Shown here in pieces: positions 19,249-29,774 of a DNA stretch of 64,000 nucleotides. Under the pieces are notes generated by a model, which did not search any database, was not told where the DNA came from, and saw nothing but the letters and a program-made list of their open reading frames with translations. The position numbers were made by a program, and so were the translations under genes. Within the stretch, counting starts at the first letter, position 1. The number at the start of each line of letters is the position of its first letter. The stretch comes from Bacillus zhangzhouensis (GTDB lineage: Bacteria; Bacillota; Bacilli; Bacillales; Bacillaceae): contig CP099514.1 of NCBI GenBank assembly GCA_025809375.1, forward strand, positions 1,922,001 through 1,986,000, given 5' to 3'.

Positions 19249-20208
19249 ATGTCCAATCAAACAAAACCTCCAGCTTATGGAGGGCAAGCAGTTGTCGAAG
19301 GTGTCATGTTCGGAGGTAAAAAGAACTATGTGACAGCGATTCGGAGAAAGGATCAGTCCATTGAGTTTTTGAAGCTTCCCCGGATCTCCAATAAACAAAC
19401 CACCTTTCTCAAGAAAATCCCCTTTGTCAGGGGTGTTGCTGCACTTGTTGAAGCAAGCGCAAACGGCAGTAAGCATTTAAACTTCTCAAGTGAGCGATAT
19501 GACTTAGATCCTTCTGAAGATCATACGCTTGAAAAAGAACAAAAGGGCTCAAAATTATCCATGGTTTTCGGCATTGCTGTGATCGGAGTTCTCTCTCTTC
19601 TCTTTAGTAAATTTGTCTTTACCCTGGTACCTGTCTTTTTAGCAGAGCTTGTGCGTCCCATCTTTTCAGGGAGTTTTGCACAAATCGCAGCGGAAACATT
19701 CTTCAAATTGGTCCTTTTATTAAGCTATATTTACTTTATTTCCATGACCCCTCTCATTAAAAAAGTATTTCAATATCATGGGGCAGAACATAAAGTCATA
19801 AACTGCTATGAACAGAACCTTGACATCACAGTGGAAAATGTCCAAAAGCAATCCCGTCTGCATTATCGATGCGGCAGCAGCTTTATTTTATTCACTGTCA
19901 TTGTTGGCATGTTCGTCTATCTACTCGTACCGACAGATCCTTTATGGGTGAGAGTTCTGAACCGCTTGGCGCTCATTCCGGTTGTTCTGGGCATTTCATT
20001 TGAAGTGCTTCAGCTCACGAACAAACTCCGAGAAGTGCCTGTGCTTAAAGTGCTTGGCTATCCTGGTCTTTGGCTGCAATTGCTCACAACAAAAGAACCT
20101 TCTGACGATCAAGTCGAGGTAGCCATTGCAAGTTTTCAAGAACTTCTTCGTTTAGAGGAAACGTCTGAGAAACAACAAGCGCCAGATTCTGCTCATCAAG
20201 TGATCTAA
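19249..20208 (+). CDS. yqhQ: DUF1385 membrane protein YqhQ
   Basis: 319 residues. Opens with the family signature YGGQAVVEGVMFGG and contains FQYHGAEHKVINCYE and SRLHYRCGSSF, invariant DUF1385 blocks around three or four membrane segments (about 105-125, 145-165, 210-230 and 240-260). Function is not established. Divergent from yqhR and followed by yqhP. Confidence 0.92.
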   Translation: MSNQTKPPAYGGQAVVEGVMFGGKKNYVTAIRRKDQSIEFLKLPRISNKQTTFLKKIPFVRGVAALVEASANGSKHLNFSSERYDLDPSEDHTLEKEQKGSKLSMVFGIAVIGVLSLLFSKFVFTLVPVFLAELVRPIFSGSFAQIAAETFFKLVLLLSYIYFISMTPLIKKVFQYHGAEHKVINCYEQNLDITVENVQKQSRLHYRCGSSFILFTVIVGMFVYLLVPTDPLWVRVLNRLALIPVVLGISFEVLQLTNKLREVPVLKVLGYPGLWLQLLTTKEPSDDQVEVAIASFQELLRLEETSEKQQAPDSAHQVI

Positions 20209-20246
20209 CTTATAAATCCGGTAAATTCCTTCGGAGGTGGACAGTT

Positions 20247-20642
20247 ATGAATCGCCGAGTACATCCTGCTTTTACCATTATTTTCGCTTTAGGAGTTTTT
20301 GGATTTGTGTACTTACTCACAACGAACCCAGGCAGACTTTTTACAATGCTGCTTTCTGTTGTGATCATTGGAGCGGTTATGTTTTTCCTATTTAGATGGC
20401 TGATGAATCGAAGAGCTGGAACAGAAAGCAATCTTTATCGTAAAGCAGTCAAACAATCAAAACGTCGCTACCAGCAGCCTAAACCAAAATCGAAAAGCCA
20501 GATGAAAAACCGGGTCACTCATTTGCGAAGCGTGCCGACTGACCACAAGTCTAAGCCCGTCCTTCTCAAAAAGAAAAGCCAAACACATTTGACTGTGATT
20601 GAAGGCAAGAAAACCAAAAAGAAGAATCGCGCCTTATTTTAA
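20247..20642 (+). CDS. yqhP: SA1362-type membrane protein YqhP
   Basis: 131 residues: two membrane helices (about 7-26 and 33-52) and a very basic cytoplasmic tail rich in Lys, Gln and Ser. GGAGGTGG lies upstream of the ATG. Function unknown. It overlaps the 3' end of the convergent yqhO by 4 bp, leaving no room for a separate terminator. Confidence 0.85.
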   Translation: MNRRVHPAFTIIFALGVFGFVYLLTTNPGRLFTMLLSVVIIGAVMFFLFRWLMNRRAGTESNLYRKAVKQSKRRYQQPKPKSKSQMKNRVTHLRSVPTDHKSKPVLLKKKSQTHLTVIEGKKTKKKNRALF

Positions 20643-21517
20643 AATGTCCAGCTTTTTAAAAATTGTTCGGCCTTCTGTCTGCCTAGATCGACGAGTGCCT
20701 TTTTCTTTTCTGTCATGAGTTGAAAATCAGTGGCAATGACGTGTTCTACAGGAATAAAAATAATATGACGTTCGTGTTTTGTGGCAATATGTCTTTCGTC
20801 ATGAGCGCCACGCATCGTTTCAAAAAGAGCGCCAAACAGCTCAAACGCATTGCGGATGGAATGTTGAGGGCGTTCTTTTTCGTTTGGGGTTAATGTGACA
20901 CCGACAAACGGTCTTTTTTTCTCTTCAGCAAACAGCCAAATTGGAAAATTGCTAAGCACTCCTCCATCTACAATGGTACAAATGCCTTTTGAAGACTTCA
21001 GTTTGACAGGTTCGAAAAAATACGGCAGGCTGCAGCTCATTCGAATGGCCCTCGCCACGGAAAACCGCTCAGGATTTAAGCCGTATGAAGGAAGGTCGTC
21101 TGGCAGCACAAGGATTTTTCCATTCGTTAAATCGGACGCAACGATTTTCAGTGAATCTTTTTTAAGGTCTCCAAACACGGTGACCCCTTTTCGTTTTAGC
21201 ACATCGGTCAGCCATTTTTCCAGCCGGTCTCCTTTATAAAGACCGAGACGCCAGTAAATGGATACCCATCTGAGCATTTTAAACGGGATGAATTGACATC
21301 TCCTATCAAGCAATTGATGCTCATCCATTTCATCTAAAAGCGCCCGAATTTCCTGGCTTGTAAAACCTGCTGCGATGAGTGAAGCAATAATTGCCCCAGC
21401 ACTTGTACCAGCAAGGCGGACAAATTGAAATCCTCTCGCTTCAAGCGCTTCATAGGCACCTGCAAGCGCTGCCCCCTTAATGCCTCCACCTGAGAACACA
21501 CCATCTATCTTCATCAA
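20639..21517 (-). CDS. yqhO: Patatin-like phospholipase/esterase YqhO
   Basis: 292 residues. The patatin fold is shown by the oxyanion motif FSGGGIKGAALAGA, the nucleophile elbow GTSAG near residue 40 and the catalytic Asp motif VDGGVLSN near residue 185. Probably a cytoplasmic lipid acyl hydrolase; the substrate is unknown. Convergent with yqhP. Confidence 0.9.
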   Translation of the reverse strand: MMKIDGVFSGGGIKGAALAGAYEALEARGFQFVRLAGTSAGAIIASLIAAGFTSQEIRALLDEMDEHQLLDRRCQFIPFKMLRWVSIYWRLGLYKGDRLEKWLTDVLKRKGVTVFGDLKKDSLKIVASDLTNGKILVLPDDLPSYGLNPERFSVARAIRMSCSLPYFFEPVKLKSSKGICTIVDGGVLSNFPIWLFAEEKKRPFVGVTLTPNEKERPQHSIRNAFELFGALFETMRGAHDERHIATKHERHIIFIPVEHVIATDFQLMTEKKKALVDLGRQKAEQFLKSWTF

Positions 21518-21584
21518 GGAGCCCCCTTTGATTTCACGTTAATAATAGTGTAGGAGCATTTGCTTTCAATTAGAACTTTAATCA

Positions 21585-21615
21585 AAAAGGACACCCATGC
21601 TAAGGTGTCCTTTTT
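21585..21615 (-). terminator. Terminator of mntR
   Basis: AAAAAGGACACC/GGTGTCCTTTTT stem with a 7-nt loop and T-rich flank, directly at the mntR stop. Nearly symmetrical, so it could also stop plus-strand transcription. Confidence 0.85.
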
Positions 21616-21616
21616 G

Positions 21617-22051
21617 TTAAGATTCTTGATTTGTTTGTTCGTTTTTCTTTTGAATCGCTTTCAGCTGAACAGATCGCTCATCGTTTTCTTCAAAGAATTG
21701 AACGAGATCGCCGATGCGGTCAATGCTGTTCCAGCTGAGATGATGTTCAATGCCTTCTACATCATCATAAATTTTCTCTTCATCTACACCAATGATTCTT
21801 AAAAATTGCTCTAGCAGTTCATGTCTGTATACGAGACGTTTTCCAATTTTTTTGCCTTTCGGGGTTAAAATTAGACCACGATACTTCTCATAAATGAGGT
21901 ATTCATCTTTATCTAGCTTCTGAACCATTTTTGTTACAGAGGAGGGATGGACAGCGAGTGCTTCTGCAATATCAGAGACTCTGGCATATCCTTTTTCTTC
22001 TATCAGCATATAAATTTGTTCAATGTAATCTTCCATACTAGGTGTAGTCAT
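21617..22051 (-). CDS. mntR: Manganese-dependent transcriptional regulator MntR
   Basis: 144 residues, DtxR/MntR family. With Mn(II) it represses manganese uptake genes. The N-terminal winged helix includes [16 protein letters not shown]. Metal ligands Asp8 and Glu11 (MEDYIE), His in VYRHELLEQ and the [11 protein letters not shown] cluster are all present. As in B. subtilis MntR, no SH3 domain follows. Confidence 0.97.
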   Translation of the reverse strand: MTTPSMEDYIEQIYMLIEEKGYARVSDIAEALAVHPSSVTKMVQKLDKDEYLIYEKYRGLILTPKGKKIGKRLVYRHELLEQFLRIIGVDEEKIYDDVEGIEHHLSWNSIDRIGDLVQFFEENDERSVQLKAIQKKNEQTNQES

Positions 22052-22136
22052 AAAACCCCTCCATAATGCACCATTACTTAATAATCAACCCAATTCTACA
22101 CCATCGTTCATTAAAAAACAAGGAGTGTCCATTGTC

Positions 22137-22973
22137 TTAACGCTTGTAATTCCAATCATCTGAGGCATATTTCGTTTTGGCGAGATGATGGACAAACGCT
22201 AATTCTTCATCTGTCAGCTCATAAGGTTCAAGCTCAATATGTAATCCTTTTTCAAACCCTCTTTTAAACGCAGCACGCGCATCGTCTATTGTACATGTTC
22301 GGTCTGAGATTTCATTGATGGCAACCGCTTTGTTTTTAAAGCTTCGCTGCATCCGCTCTCTCACCCGGTCGTTTGGATAAAGGAACAAATCGAACAATTT
22401 GTCCTCATCAAGGTCAATTAAAATAGATCCATGCTGGAGGATGACCCCTTTTTGTCTCGTCTGAGCACTGCCCGCTACCTTTCTGCCTTCTACAACAAGC
22501 TCGTACCATGAAGGGGCATCAAAACATACAGATGATCTTGGGTTTTTTAAGCTTTCCTTTTCTTTATCTGTACGAGGAATGGCAAAATACGCATTGAGTC
22601 CCAGCTCTTTAAAGCCCTCTAAAATGCCTTCTGAAATCACACGGTATGCCTCTGTCACCGTCGCTGGCATTTCTGGATGTTCCTCTGACACAATCACGCT
22701 ATAAGTCAGCTCCTGGTCATGAAGTACCCCCCGTCCTCCGGTTGGTCTGCGGACAAATCCAAGACCATATCGCTTGACGGCTTCTAGATTGATTTCTTTT
22801 TCAACGTTCTGAAAATACCCAACAGATAATGTCGCCGGATTCCATCCATAAAAGCGGATAACAGGCGGGATGAGCTTCTCACTATGCCAATAAAGCAAAG
22901 CTTCGTCCAATGCCATGTTAAAGGCAGGGTCTTGGTTTCCTGAATCAATGAAACACCATTTCTCTTTTTGCAT
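22137..22973 (-). CDS. lipM: Octanoyl-[acyl carrier protein] transferase LipM
   Basis: 278 residues from [13 protein letters not shown]. LipM moves the octanoyl group from ACP to the GcvH lipoyl domain, first step of lipoate assembly. Signatures: [30 protein letters not shown] with the active-site cysteine, and GRKVAGSAQ with the catalytic lysine. A longer in-frame ATG at 23042 adds 23 unmatched residues; the chosen ATG has AGAGAAGGGA upstream. Its location next to gcvPAB and gcvT fits, because GcvH is its acceptor. Confidence 0.95.
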   Translation of the reverse strand: MQKEKWCFIDSGNQDPAFNMALDEALLYWHSEKLIPPVIRFYGWNPATLSVGYFQNVEKEINLEAVKRYGLGFVRRPTGGRGVLHDQELTYSVIVSEEHPEMPATVTEAYRVISEGILEGFKELGLNAYFAIPRTDKEKESLKNPRSSVCFDAPSWYELVVEGRKVAGSAQTRQKGVILQHGSILIDLDEDKLFDLFLYPNDRVRERMQRSFKNKAVAINEISDRTCTIDDARAAFKRGFEKGLHIELEPYELTDEELAFVHHLAKTKYASDDWNYKR

Positions 22974-23090
22974 ATAAAATCCCTTCTCTTTTACGTAGTC
23001 AATGTTAGATGATGGTGGTGACCACCGATTTTCTCTCTTCATCAGTCTATCAAATAGGGAAGGAATTGAAAATAATTCTAACCATTTATG

Positions 23091-23119
23091 ATGACAAGTT
23101 TCTTATGCTTTACTATAAT
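23091..23119 (+). promoter_or_regulatory. Sigma-A promoter of yqhL
   Basis: ATGACA (five of six to TTGACA), a 17-bp spacer and a perfect TATAAT, 68 bp before the yqhL start. Confidence 0.75.
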
Positions 23120-23186
23120 AGTATTTGTCTAAAACGTACCATCAGACAGGTTACTGTGCTGATGCTCAAGAAGGAGTCGAGTTGTA

Positions 23187-23573
23187 TTGTCAATATTCAA
23201 CTATATCGTCCTCTCACTTTGTGGACTTTTCGTTCTTTATTCCATCGGCAGCTACATTTATCAGCAGCGCATTATGAAAACGCTGACGGAAGAAGAATTT
23301 ATTAAAGGTTACCGCAAAGCCCAGCTCATTGATGTGAGAGAGCCAAATGAGTTTGAAGGCGGACATATTTTAGGGGCAAGAAATATCCCCCTTTCCCAAC
23401 TAAAGCAGCGCAAAAATGAAATACGTCGTGACAAGCCTGTTTATCTCTATTGTCAAAATAATTTTAGAAGCGGAAAAGCAGCCCAAACTTTACGTAAAAA
23501 CGGCTGCCGTGAGATTTATAATTTAAAAGGCGGCTTTAAAAAATGGGGCGGCCGCATCAAAACGAAGAACTAA
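23187..23573 (+). CDS. yqhL: Membrane-anchored rhodanese-like protein YqhL
   Basis: 128 residues with one N-terminal membrane helix (about 5-25) and a single rhodanese domain: LIDVREPNEFEGGHILGARNIPLSQL and the active-site cysteine in YLYCQNNFRSGKAA. Probably a sulfur transferase facing the cytoplasm. Start TTG at 23187 with AAGGAG about 10 nt upstream; B. subtilis YqhL begins equivalently. Confidence 0.9.
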   Translation: MSIFNYIVLSLCGLFVLYSIGSYIYQQRIMKTLTEEEFIKGYRKAQLIDVREPNEFEGGHILGARNIPLSQLKQRKNEIRRDKPVYLYCQNNFRSGKAAQTLRKNGCREIYNLKGGFKKWGGRIKTKN

Positions 23574-23574
23574 C

Positions 23575-23615
23575 AAAAAGACTCTGGGAACATGATTCTC
23601 CCTGAGTCTTTTTTC
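23575..23615. terminator. Bidirectional terminator between yqhL and gcvPB
   Basis: AAAAAGACTC...GAGTCTTTTT with an inner GGGA/TCCC extension. A-run and T-run on opposite sides let it serve both convergent genes. Confidence 0.9.
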
Positions 23616-23616
23616 T

Positions 23617-25077
23617 TTATTTTCTTTCAAAAACGAGAACTGGGTTCCGCGCGGCCTTTGTTTCGTCCATACGTTTTACGACCGTTGTATGCGGCGCTTC
23701 CTGCACCACTTCAGGATTCTCTTCTGCTTCTTTCGCAATTTGAATCATTGCTTCGATGAATGCATCGAGTGTTTCTTTTGATTCTGTTTCAGTCGGTTCA
23801 ATCATGATACATTCCTCTACATTGAGCGGGAAGTAGATCGTTGGCGGATGGTAGCCAAAATCAAGTAATCGTTTGGCAATATCAAGTGTCCGCACACCTA
23901 ATTTTTTCTGACGTTTACCTGAAAGGACAAATTCATGCTTACAGTGACGATCAAAAGGCAAATCGTAATGAGCACTTAAGCGGCGCATCATATAGTTCGC
24001 ATTTAACACCGCATTATCGGTGACAGCCTTTAAGCCGTCTGGACCCATAGAGCGGATGTACGCATAGGCTCTGACGTTAATACCAAAGTTGCCATAGAAT
24101 GGCTTCACGCGCCCAATTGATTCCGGACGGTCATTATCAAAGTAAAAACGACCATCCTTCTTTACAAGCACCGGCTTTGGCAAATACGGGATTAAATCCT
24201 TTTTGACGCCAACAGGACCTGAACCAGGACCTCCGCCTCCGTGTGGGCCTGTAAAGGTTTTATGAAGATTTAAGTGGACAACATCAAATCCCATATCTCC
24301 TGGTCTTGCTCTGCTTAAAACAGCATTCAAGTTGGCTCCGTCATAATAAAGCTTACCGCCAGCTTCGTGAACAATTTCAGCCATTTCTAAAATATTTTCT
24401 TCAAATAGGCCGAGTGTATTCGGGTTTGTGAGCATTAAAGCAGCTGTTTCTCCATTGACAACGCGGCGTAAATCTTCTAAATCAACAAGCCCGTTTTCAT
24501 TAGATGCGACGGTAATGGTTTCAAATCCAGCCACTGTCGCAGATGCCGGGTTCGTTCCATGTGCAGAATCAGGTACAATGACTTTTGTACGCTGATGATC
24601 GCCTCTTGCTTCATGGTACGCACGGATCATCATGAGTCCCGTCCATTCGCCATGTGCCCCTGCCGCTGGCTGTAATGTTACAGCGTCCATCCCCGTAATT
24701 TCTTCAAGATGATCACCTAGATCGTATAGTAATTCTAATGCACCTTGCACAGTGTCTGCCTCCTGTAGTGGATGGACTTGCGAGAAGCCTGCAAGGCGTG
24801 CAACCTTTTCATTAATCTTTGGATTATATTTCATTGTACAAGAGCCAAGAGGATAAAATCCGGAATCGACCCCATGATTGCGCCTTGATAACGCTGTATA
24901 ATGACGCATAATATCAAGCTCAGATACTTCAGGAAGCTCAGCATCCTCATCACGGATGTACGTCTCATCAAATAAAGACGGGATCTCCTGTTCAGGTACA
25001 TCTAAATCAGGAAGGCTGTACCCAATTCTTCCTTCCTTAGATAATTCAAAAATAAGCGGCTGATCTTGTTTATTCAT
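23617..25077 (-). CDS. gcvPB: Glycine dehydrogenase (decarboxylating) subunit 2
   Basis: 486 residues from [14 protein letters not shown]-terminal half of the split P-protein, which decarboxylates glycine and passes aminomethyl to lipoyl-GcvH. The PLP lysine lies in [18 protein letters not shown], and [14 protein letters not shown] is diagnostic. The start overlaps the gcvPA stop by 8 bp. The in-frame extension to 25110 is rejected as lying inside gcvPA. Confidence 0.97.
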   Translation of the reverse strand: MNKQDQPLIFELSKEGRIGYSLPDLDVPEQEIPSLFDETYIRDEDAELPEVSELDIMRHYTALSRRNHGVDSGFYPLGSCTMKYNPKINEKVARLAGFSQVHPLQEADTVQGALELLYDLGDHLEEITGMDAVTLQPAAGAHGEWTGLMMIRAYHEARGDHQRTKVIVPDSAHGTNPASATVAGFETITVASNENGLVDLEDLRRVVNGETAALMLTNPNTLGLFEENILEMAEIVHEAGGKLYYDGANLNAVLSRARPGDMGFDVVHLNLHKTFTGPHGGGGPGSGPVGVKKDLIPYLPKPVLVKKDGRFYFDNDRPESIGRVKPFYGNFGINVRAYAYIRSMGPDGLKAVTDNAVLNANYMMRRLSAHYDLPFDRHCKHEFVLSGKRQKKLGVRTLDIAKRLLDFGYHPPTIYFPLNVEECIMIEPTETESKETLDAFIEAMIQIAKEAEENPEVVQEAPHTTVVKRMDETKAARNPVLVFERK

Positions 25078-26416
25078 GGCGATCCCCCAATTCCTTGATA
25101 AACGTATCAATTTCTTCTTTTGTTCTCAGCTCTGTTACGGCTACAAGCATGTGCTGCTGAAGCTCTGGGTAGTCTAGCCCCAGGTCGTAGCCGCCGATGA
25201 TTCCTTTTTCAAGCAATCGTTTATTGGCTTCTTTCACAGGCTCCTGTAACTTGATCACAAATTCATTAAAATGATCCCCTTCTACATCCGCCAGCAGTCC
25301 ATATTTTTCTGCCTGCGTCTTGGCATAATGGGCTTTTTGTACGTTTTGATAGGCGATGTCTTTAATGCCTTTTTTTCCTAGTGCTGTCATGGCAACAGAA
25401 GCAGCTAACGCATTTAATGCTTGGTTAGAGCAAATATTTGACGTCGCTTTATCTCTTCTAATGTGCTGCTCACGCGCTTGAAGGGTCAGGACAAATCCAC
25501 GAACACCATTTTCATCTTCTGTCTGCCCTACTAAACGACCTGGCACTTTTCGCATCAACTTTTTCGCCACAGCAAAATATCCGCAATGAGGTCCGCCAAA
25601 TGCAGCCGGGATGCCAAACGGCTGCGCATCACCAACGACAATATCTGCCCCAAGTTTTCCAGGCGGCGTCAATAGCCCGAGTGCGAGGGGATTACTAGAG
25701 ACAATGAACAGGCTTTTTCCTTTATGTGCAATGGGTTCAATGTCTTTTAACGGCTCGACTACACCAAAAAAGTTTGGATATTGCACAAGAACTGCTGCTG
25801 TATCATCGCATGCGGCCTTTTCTAATGCAGCTAGATCTGTCTGCCCTTTTTTCGCAGGCACTTCAACGACTTCAATATGCTGTCCTTTTGCGTATGTTTT
25901 CAGCACCGCTCTTGATTCAGGGTGAACCGTTTCAGAGATAACCACTTTTTTCTTCTTTGTGTGTCCCGCAGCGAGCATTGCCGCTTCAGCTAGTGCCGTC
26001 CCGCCATCATACATTGAGGAGTTGGCAAGATCCATACCAGTCAGCTCAGCAATCATAGTTTGAAATTCAAAGATCGCTTGCAATTCACCTTGCGAAATCT
26101 CCGGCTGATAAGGTGTATACGCTGTATAAAATTCAGAGCGTGAGATGACATGATCGACAATGACAGGCTGGTAATGATCATATACACCAGCACCAAGAAA
26201 CGATGCATACGAAACTGTATCCTTATTCTTTGCAGCTAGTCGGGATAATTCCCTGACAAGTACTGTTTCAGATGCGGCTTCTTTGATGTTGTATGCTCCT
26301 TTGAATCTAACTTTCTCTGGGATATCTGAAAAAAGCTCATCAATCGACTGAACGCCGATGACATCCAGCATTTCTTTTTGATCTTGCTCTGTTTGCGGCA
26401 AATACCTGTGCTTCAT
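25070..26416 (-). CDS. gcvPA: Glycine dehydrogenase (decarboxylating) subunit 1
   Basis: 448 residues opening [18 protein letters not shown]-terminal half of P-protein, related in fold to GcvPB but without the PLP lysine; the pair forms the heterotetramer. Conserved [23 protein letters not shown] is visible. Middle gene of gcvT-gcvPA-gcvPB. Confidence 0.97.
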   Translation of the reverse strand: MKHRYLPQTEQDQKEMLDVIGVQSIDELFSDIPEKVRFKGAYNIKEAASETVLVRELSRLAAKNKDTVSYASFLGAGVYDHYQPVIVDHVISRSEFYTAYTPYQPEISQGELQAIFEFQTMIAELTGMDLANSSMYDGGTALAEAAMLAAGHTKKKKVVISETVHPESRAVLKTYAKGQHIEVVEVPAKKGQTDLAALEKAACDDTAAVLVQYPNFFGVVEPLKDIEPIAHKGKSLFIVSSNPLALGLLTPPGKLGADIVVGDAQPFGIPAAFGGPHCGYFAVAKKLMRKVPGRLVGQTEDENGVRGFVLTLQAREQHIRRDKATSNICSNQALNALAASVAMTALGKKGIKDIAYQNVQKAHYAKTQAEKYGLLADVEGDHFNEFVIKLQEPVKEANKRLLEKGIIGGYDLGLDYPELQQHMLVAVTELRTKEEIDTFIKELGDRHE

Positions 26417-26432
26417 CCTCTATTCCCCCTCG

Positions 26433-27530
26433 TTATTTGGCTCTTTTATAAAATGGTGTTGAGACGATTTTGGCTTTTAGACGTTTTTTGCGAACTTGTA
26501 CTTCCACCTCTGCCTGAAGCTGCGCGTGTGAGGTTTCAATCAAAGCAAGCCCGACATTTTTCTTTAATGTTGGAGATTGAGTGCCTGTTGTGACCATCCC
26601 AACCTGCTTTTCTCCTGAAAAGACTGGATAATTTGTACGCGGAATCCCTTTATCAATCATTTCAATGCCGACAAGCTTTCGCTTCAGTCCCTCTTCTTTT
26701 TGTTTTTTAAGTGCAGCTTTCCCGATAAAATCAGCTTCTTTATCCATTTTGACAGCAAAACCAATTCCGCCTTCTAATGGAGAGATATCCTTTGAAAGCT
26801 CCTGGCCATAAAGCGGGAGTCTTGCTTCAAATCTCAAGGTGTCACGTGCACCGAGTCCGCACGGTATTAATCCTTTTGGCTGCCCCGCTTCTAATAAAGC
26901 GGACCAAAGGTGGACTGCATCTTCTGACTGGCAGTAGATTTCAAAGCCGTCTTCCCCTGTGTAGCCTGTTCTGGAAACAAGGACTTCTTTATTTGCGACC
27001 TCAGCTTTTGATAAAAACGTAAATGGCTTAAGCAATGCCACCTCTTCATCTGCCACCTCTTTGATGATGTCAGCAGCAAGAGGTCCTTGAAGCGCTAGCA
27101 AGGCGGTTTGATCAGAAATATTTTTGATCAATACGTCATCCTCCCCTTGGTGCTTCAAAAGCCAATCCACATCTTTTTCGATATTTGATGCATTGATGAC
27201 AAGCAAATAGTGATTTTTTTCTTTTTGGTAGACGAGCAGGTCATCTACCGTTCCGCCATCTTCATAACACATGGCTGTATATAGTGCCTTACCGTCTGTC
27301 AGCTTAGACACATCATTGGTTAATAACCTTTGTAAAAATGGAAGGGCATCTTGTCCTTTGATGTCCACCTCACCCATGTGAGACACATCAAAAAGCCCTG
27401 CTTTTGTTCGAACAGCTTCATGTTCTTCTTTAATGGAAGAAAATTGGACAGGTAATTCCCAGCCCCCGAAGTCAATGGTTTTTGCGCCAAACGTTTCATA
27501 CGCATGAAAAAGCGGTGTTCGTTTCAACAT
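26433..27530 (-). CDS. gcvT: Aminomethyltransferase (glycine cleavage T-protein)
   Basis: 365 residues from [15 protein letters not shown]. Releases ammonia from aminomethyl-GcvH and transfers the carbon to tetrahydrofolate. [27 protein letters not shown] and [12 protein letters not shown] are diagnostic. ATG at 27528-27530 with GGGGG upstream; a TTG one codon earlier is less likely. Expression is governed by the glycine riboswitch upstream. Confidence 0.97.
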   Translation of the reverse strand: MLKRTPLFHAYETFGAKTIDFGGWELPVQFSSIKEEHEAVRTKAGLFDVSHMGEVDIKGQDALPFLQRLLTNDVSKLTDGKALYTAMCYEDGGTVDDLLVYQKEKNHYLLVINASNIEKDVDWLLKHQGEDDVLIKNISDQTALLALQGPLAADIIKEVADEEVALLKPFTFLSKAEVANKEVLVSRTGYTGEDGFEIYCQSEDAVHLWSALLEAGQPKGLIPCGLGARDTLRFEARLPLYGQELSKDISPLEGGIGFAVKMDKEADFIGKAALKKQKEEGLKRKLVGIEMIDKGIPRTNYPVFSGEKQVGMVTTGTQSPTLKKNVGLALIETSHAQLQAEVEVQVRKKRLKAKIVSTPFYKRAK

Positions 27531-27597
27531 CAATCGTTTCCCCCTTTTTTCCTACAGTGCAAATACAAGCTGAATTTTCAGAAAAAAAATCACAGCA

Positions 27598-27832
27598 AAA
27601 AAGGACAGAGCGCTCCCTTTTATCAAAAAGAAGTCTCTGTCCTTGCACCTGAAAGTTTACAGCACAACATTATTGTGCGTTTTCCCCTTTGGTGGTTTGC
27701 TAAAAACCGATGAGCAAACACTCTCCAGAGTTGCGTCCGGTAAGAGTACTTTTGCCTGAGAGATTCACTGAATCATTCAGCTTGCTCCTTCGGCGCCTGC
27801 CAGTGCAAAAATAACCGCCAAGTCTCTCCCCA
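27598..27832 (-). ncRNA. Tandem glycine riboswitch with terminator
   Basis: Minus-strand leader of gcvT. Aptamer 1 (about 27730-27830) shows GGAGAGAC, GCGCCGAAGGAGCAAGC and AATCTCTCAGGCAAAAG. Aptamer 2 (about 27640-27730) follows with CTGGAGAGTG, ACCACCAAAGG and TTTCAGGTGCAAGGACAG. The expression platform is GGACAGAG/CTCTGTCC followed by TTTTTT (27598-27643). The GGACAGAG strand is shared with the end of aptamer 2, so glycine binding would block the terminator and switch the operon on, as known for this class. Confidence 0.95.
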
Positions 27833-28089
27833 TACCATCATCCGCTCATATTTTTCACATTTATTGGACATACTATCAAAATGGGTGACTTATTTTCTAG
27901 ATCACTTACCAACATCCTACCATTAGAAATGGATGAAGAGCAACAGAAAAATCATTAACATTTTTAAAATAAACTTTCAATATCGTTCGCTTTTATTCAT
28001 ATATCTAGTCTTTTAAAGACCTCTTAAAAAATGAAGCGTTTAAAACCAGAACATTTTATCAGATCCTACTAGAAAGGCAGGCGACCACA

Positions 28090-29760
28090 TTGAATATTCA
28101 AACGATTTTTGATCAGGAATGGGCAAATGAATTTCAGCAGCGGCTTTCAGCAGACGGCCCCTGGGCGAACTGGGATATGTATCGTTTAGCGACGCAGGTT
28201 CAAAAAGTCACAGCCATTGATTCATTCGAGGGACTGCAAGCTCCCGCGCACCTGCCTGCATTCACACCTTTAAAACATCAGCTCGAAGTAGCCAGAAGAG
28301 TCGTAGAAGAAATGAATGGGAAAGCCATTCTAGCAGATGAAGTGGGACTTGGAAAAACTGTAGAAGCAGGACTCATTATCAAAGAATACATGATTCGTGG
28401 ACTTGCCAAAAAGATTCTCATTCTCGTGCCCGCCTCCCTTGTGTCTCAGTGGGTGCAGGAGCTGCGGACGAAATTTTATATTGATGCTGTTGAACAAAAA
28501 AAGAGCTATGTGTGGGAGCAGTGTGACGTTGTGGTTTCCTCCATTGACACAGCCAAAAGACAGCCGCATCGTGACACGATTTTATCGATTGCCTACGATT
28601 TGGTCATTATCGATGAAGCACACAAACTGAAAAACAATAAAACGAAAAACTATGAATTTGTGCGAAACCTGAATAAGAAGTTCTGCCTGCTGCTGACAGC
28701 GACACCTATTCAAAACCGGATCGGAGAAATATTTAATCTCGTTTCCCTTCTGAAGCCAGGCCATCTAGGAAATGAACATCAATTTAAAGATATCTTTGCC
28801 AAAAAGGACTTACAGCTTGAAGACCATGACCGATTAAAACAGCTCGTCAATAAAGTGATGATTCGAAACCGAAGACAAGACACAGGCATCGAGTGGACAA
28901 AACGGCATGTCAAAACGATTTCCATTGATTTCTCTCCGACAGAACAAGCATTGTATGATGAAATCTGCAAGCTGAAAGAGAATCCGTCTTATACAAAGCA
29001 TATGTTTTCTATTATGACCTTGGAACGAGAATGTTGTTCAAGCCGTGAGGCAGTTTATATGACGATTAAAAAAATGCAGGAAGAAGAAAAACATATTCTC
29101 AGCTCTTCTGCTATAGCGCAAATCATGGAGAAAATCAACCAAGTGGAGCAAAACTCAAAGGCGCTTGAAGTGGTCAAACTCATTCAACAGTTAAATGAAA
29201 AGGTCATTATTTTCACCGAATATCGCGCCACACAAATTTATTTACAATGGTTTCTTCAGCAAAATGGCATCAGCTCCGTGCCATTTCGGGGCGGCTTTAA
29301 GCGAGGTAAAAAAGATTGGATGAAAGATTTATTTAGAGAACGGGCGCAAGTGTTAATTGCTACAGAAGCTGGCGGCGAAGGGATCAACCTTCAGTTTTGC
29401 AACCAAATCATCAACTACGATCTCCCTTGGAACCCGATGCGTTTAGAACAGAGAATTGGACGTATCCACCGCCTTGGCCAAGAGCGAGATGTCCACATTT
29501 ACAATATGTCAACGAATGGAACAGTTGAAGAGCATATTTTAAAGCTTTTATATGAAAAAATTCAGCTGTTTGAAAACGTCATAGGCGATTTAGATGATAT
29601 TTTAACGAGAATTGATATTGAAGATGTCGAAACAGAATTGCATCAAATTCTCTTCCAGCATGAATCGGACGGGGACATGAAAAAGAAATTAACCCAGTTC
29701 TCTTCTTGTTTAACTGAAGCACAAACACCACTTTTAGAAAAGAGACAGCAGGGCTCATAA
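28090..29760 (+). CDS. yqhH: SNF2/RapA-type helicase-like ATPase YqhH
   Basis: 556 residues, superfamily-2 Swi2/Snf2 ATPase. Motifs in order: Q-like region TPLKHQLEVAR, Walker A DEVGLGKTVEAG (near 85), DEAHKLKN (near 175), LLLTATPIQNR (near 205), and in the second lobe IFTEYRATQIYLQWF, EAGGEGINLQFCNQIINYDLPWNP and QRIGRIHRLGQ. It lacks obvious nuclease or zinc domains. TTG start at 28090 with AAAGGCAGG upstream. 14 bp from yqhG, so the two are an operon. RapA-type enzymes remodel RNA polymerase or chromatin; the target here is unknown. Confidence 0.9.
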   Translation: MNIQTIFDQEWANEFQQRLSADGPWANWDMYRLATQVQKVTAIDSFEGLQAPAHLPAFTPLKHQLEVARRVVEEMNGKAILADEVGLGKTVEAGLIIKEYMIRGLAKKILILVPASLVSQWVQELRTKFYIDAVEQKKSYVWEQCDVVVSSIDTAKRQPHRDTILSIAYDLVIIDEAHKLKNNKTKNYEFVRNLNKKFCLLLTATPIQNRIGEIFNLVSLLKPGHLGNEHQFKDIFAKKDLQLEDHDRLKQLVNKVMIRNRRQDTGIEWTKRHVKTISIDFSPTEQALYDEICKLKENPSYTKHMFSIMTLERECCSSREAVYMTIKKMQEEEKHILSSSAIAQIMEKINQVEQNSKALEVVKLIQQLNEKVIIFTEYRATQIYLQWFLQQNGISSVPFRGGFKRGKKDWMKDLFRERAQVLIATEAGGEGINLQFCNQIINYDLPWNPMRLEQRIGRIHRLGQERDVHIYNMSTNGTVEEHILKLLYEKIQLFENVIGDLDDILTRIDIEDVETELHQILFQHESDGDMKKKLTQFSSCLTEAQTPLLEKRQQGS

Positions 29761-29774
29761 AGGAGAGTTGATCA

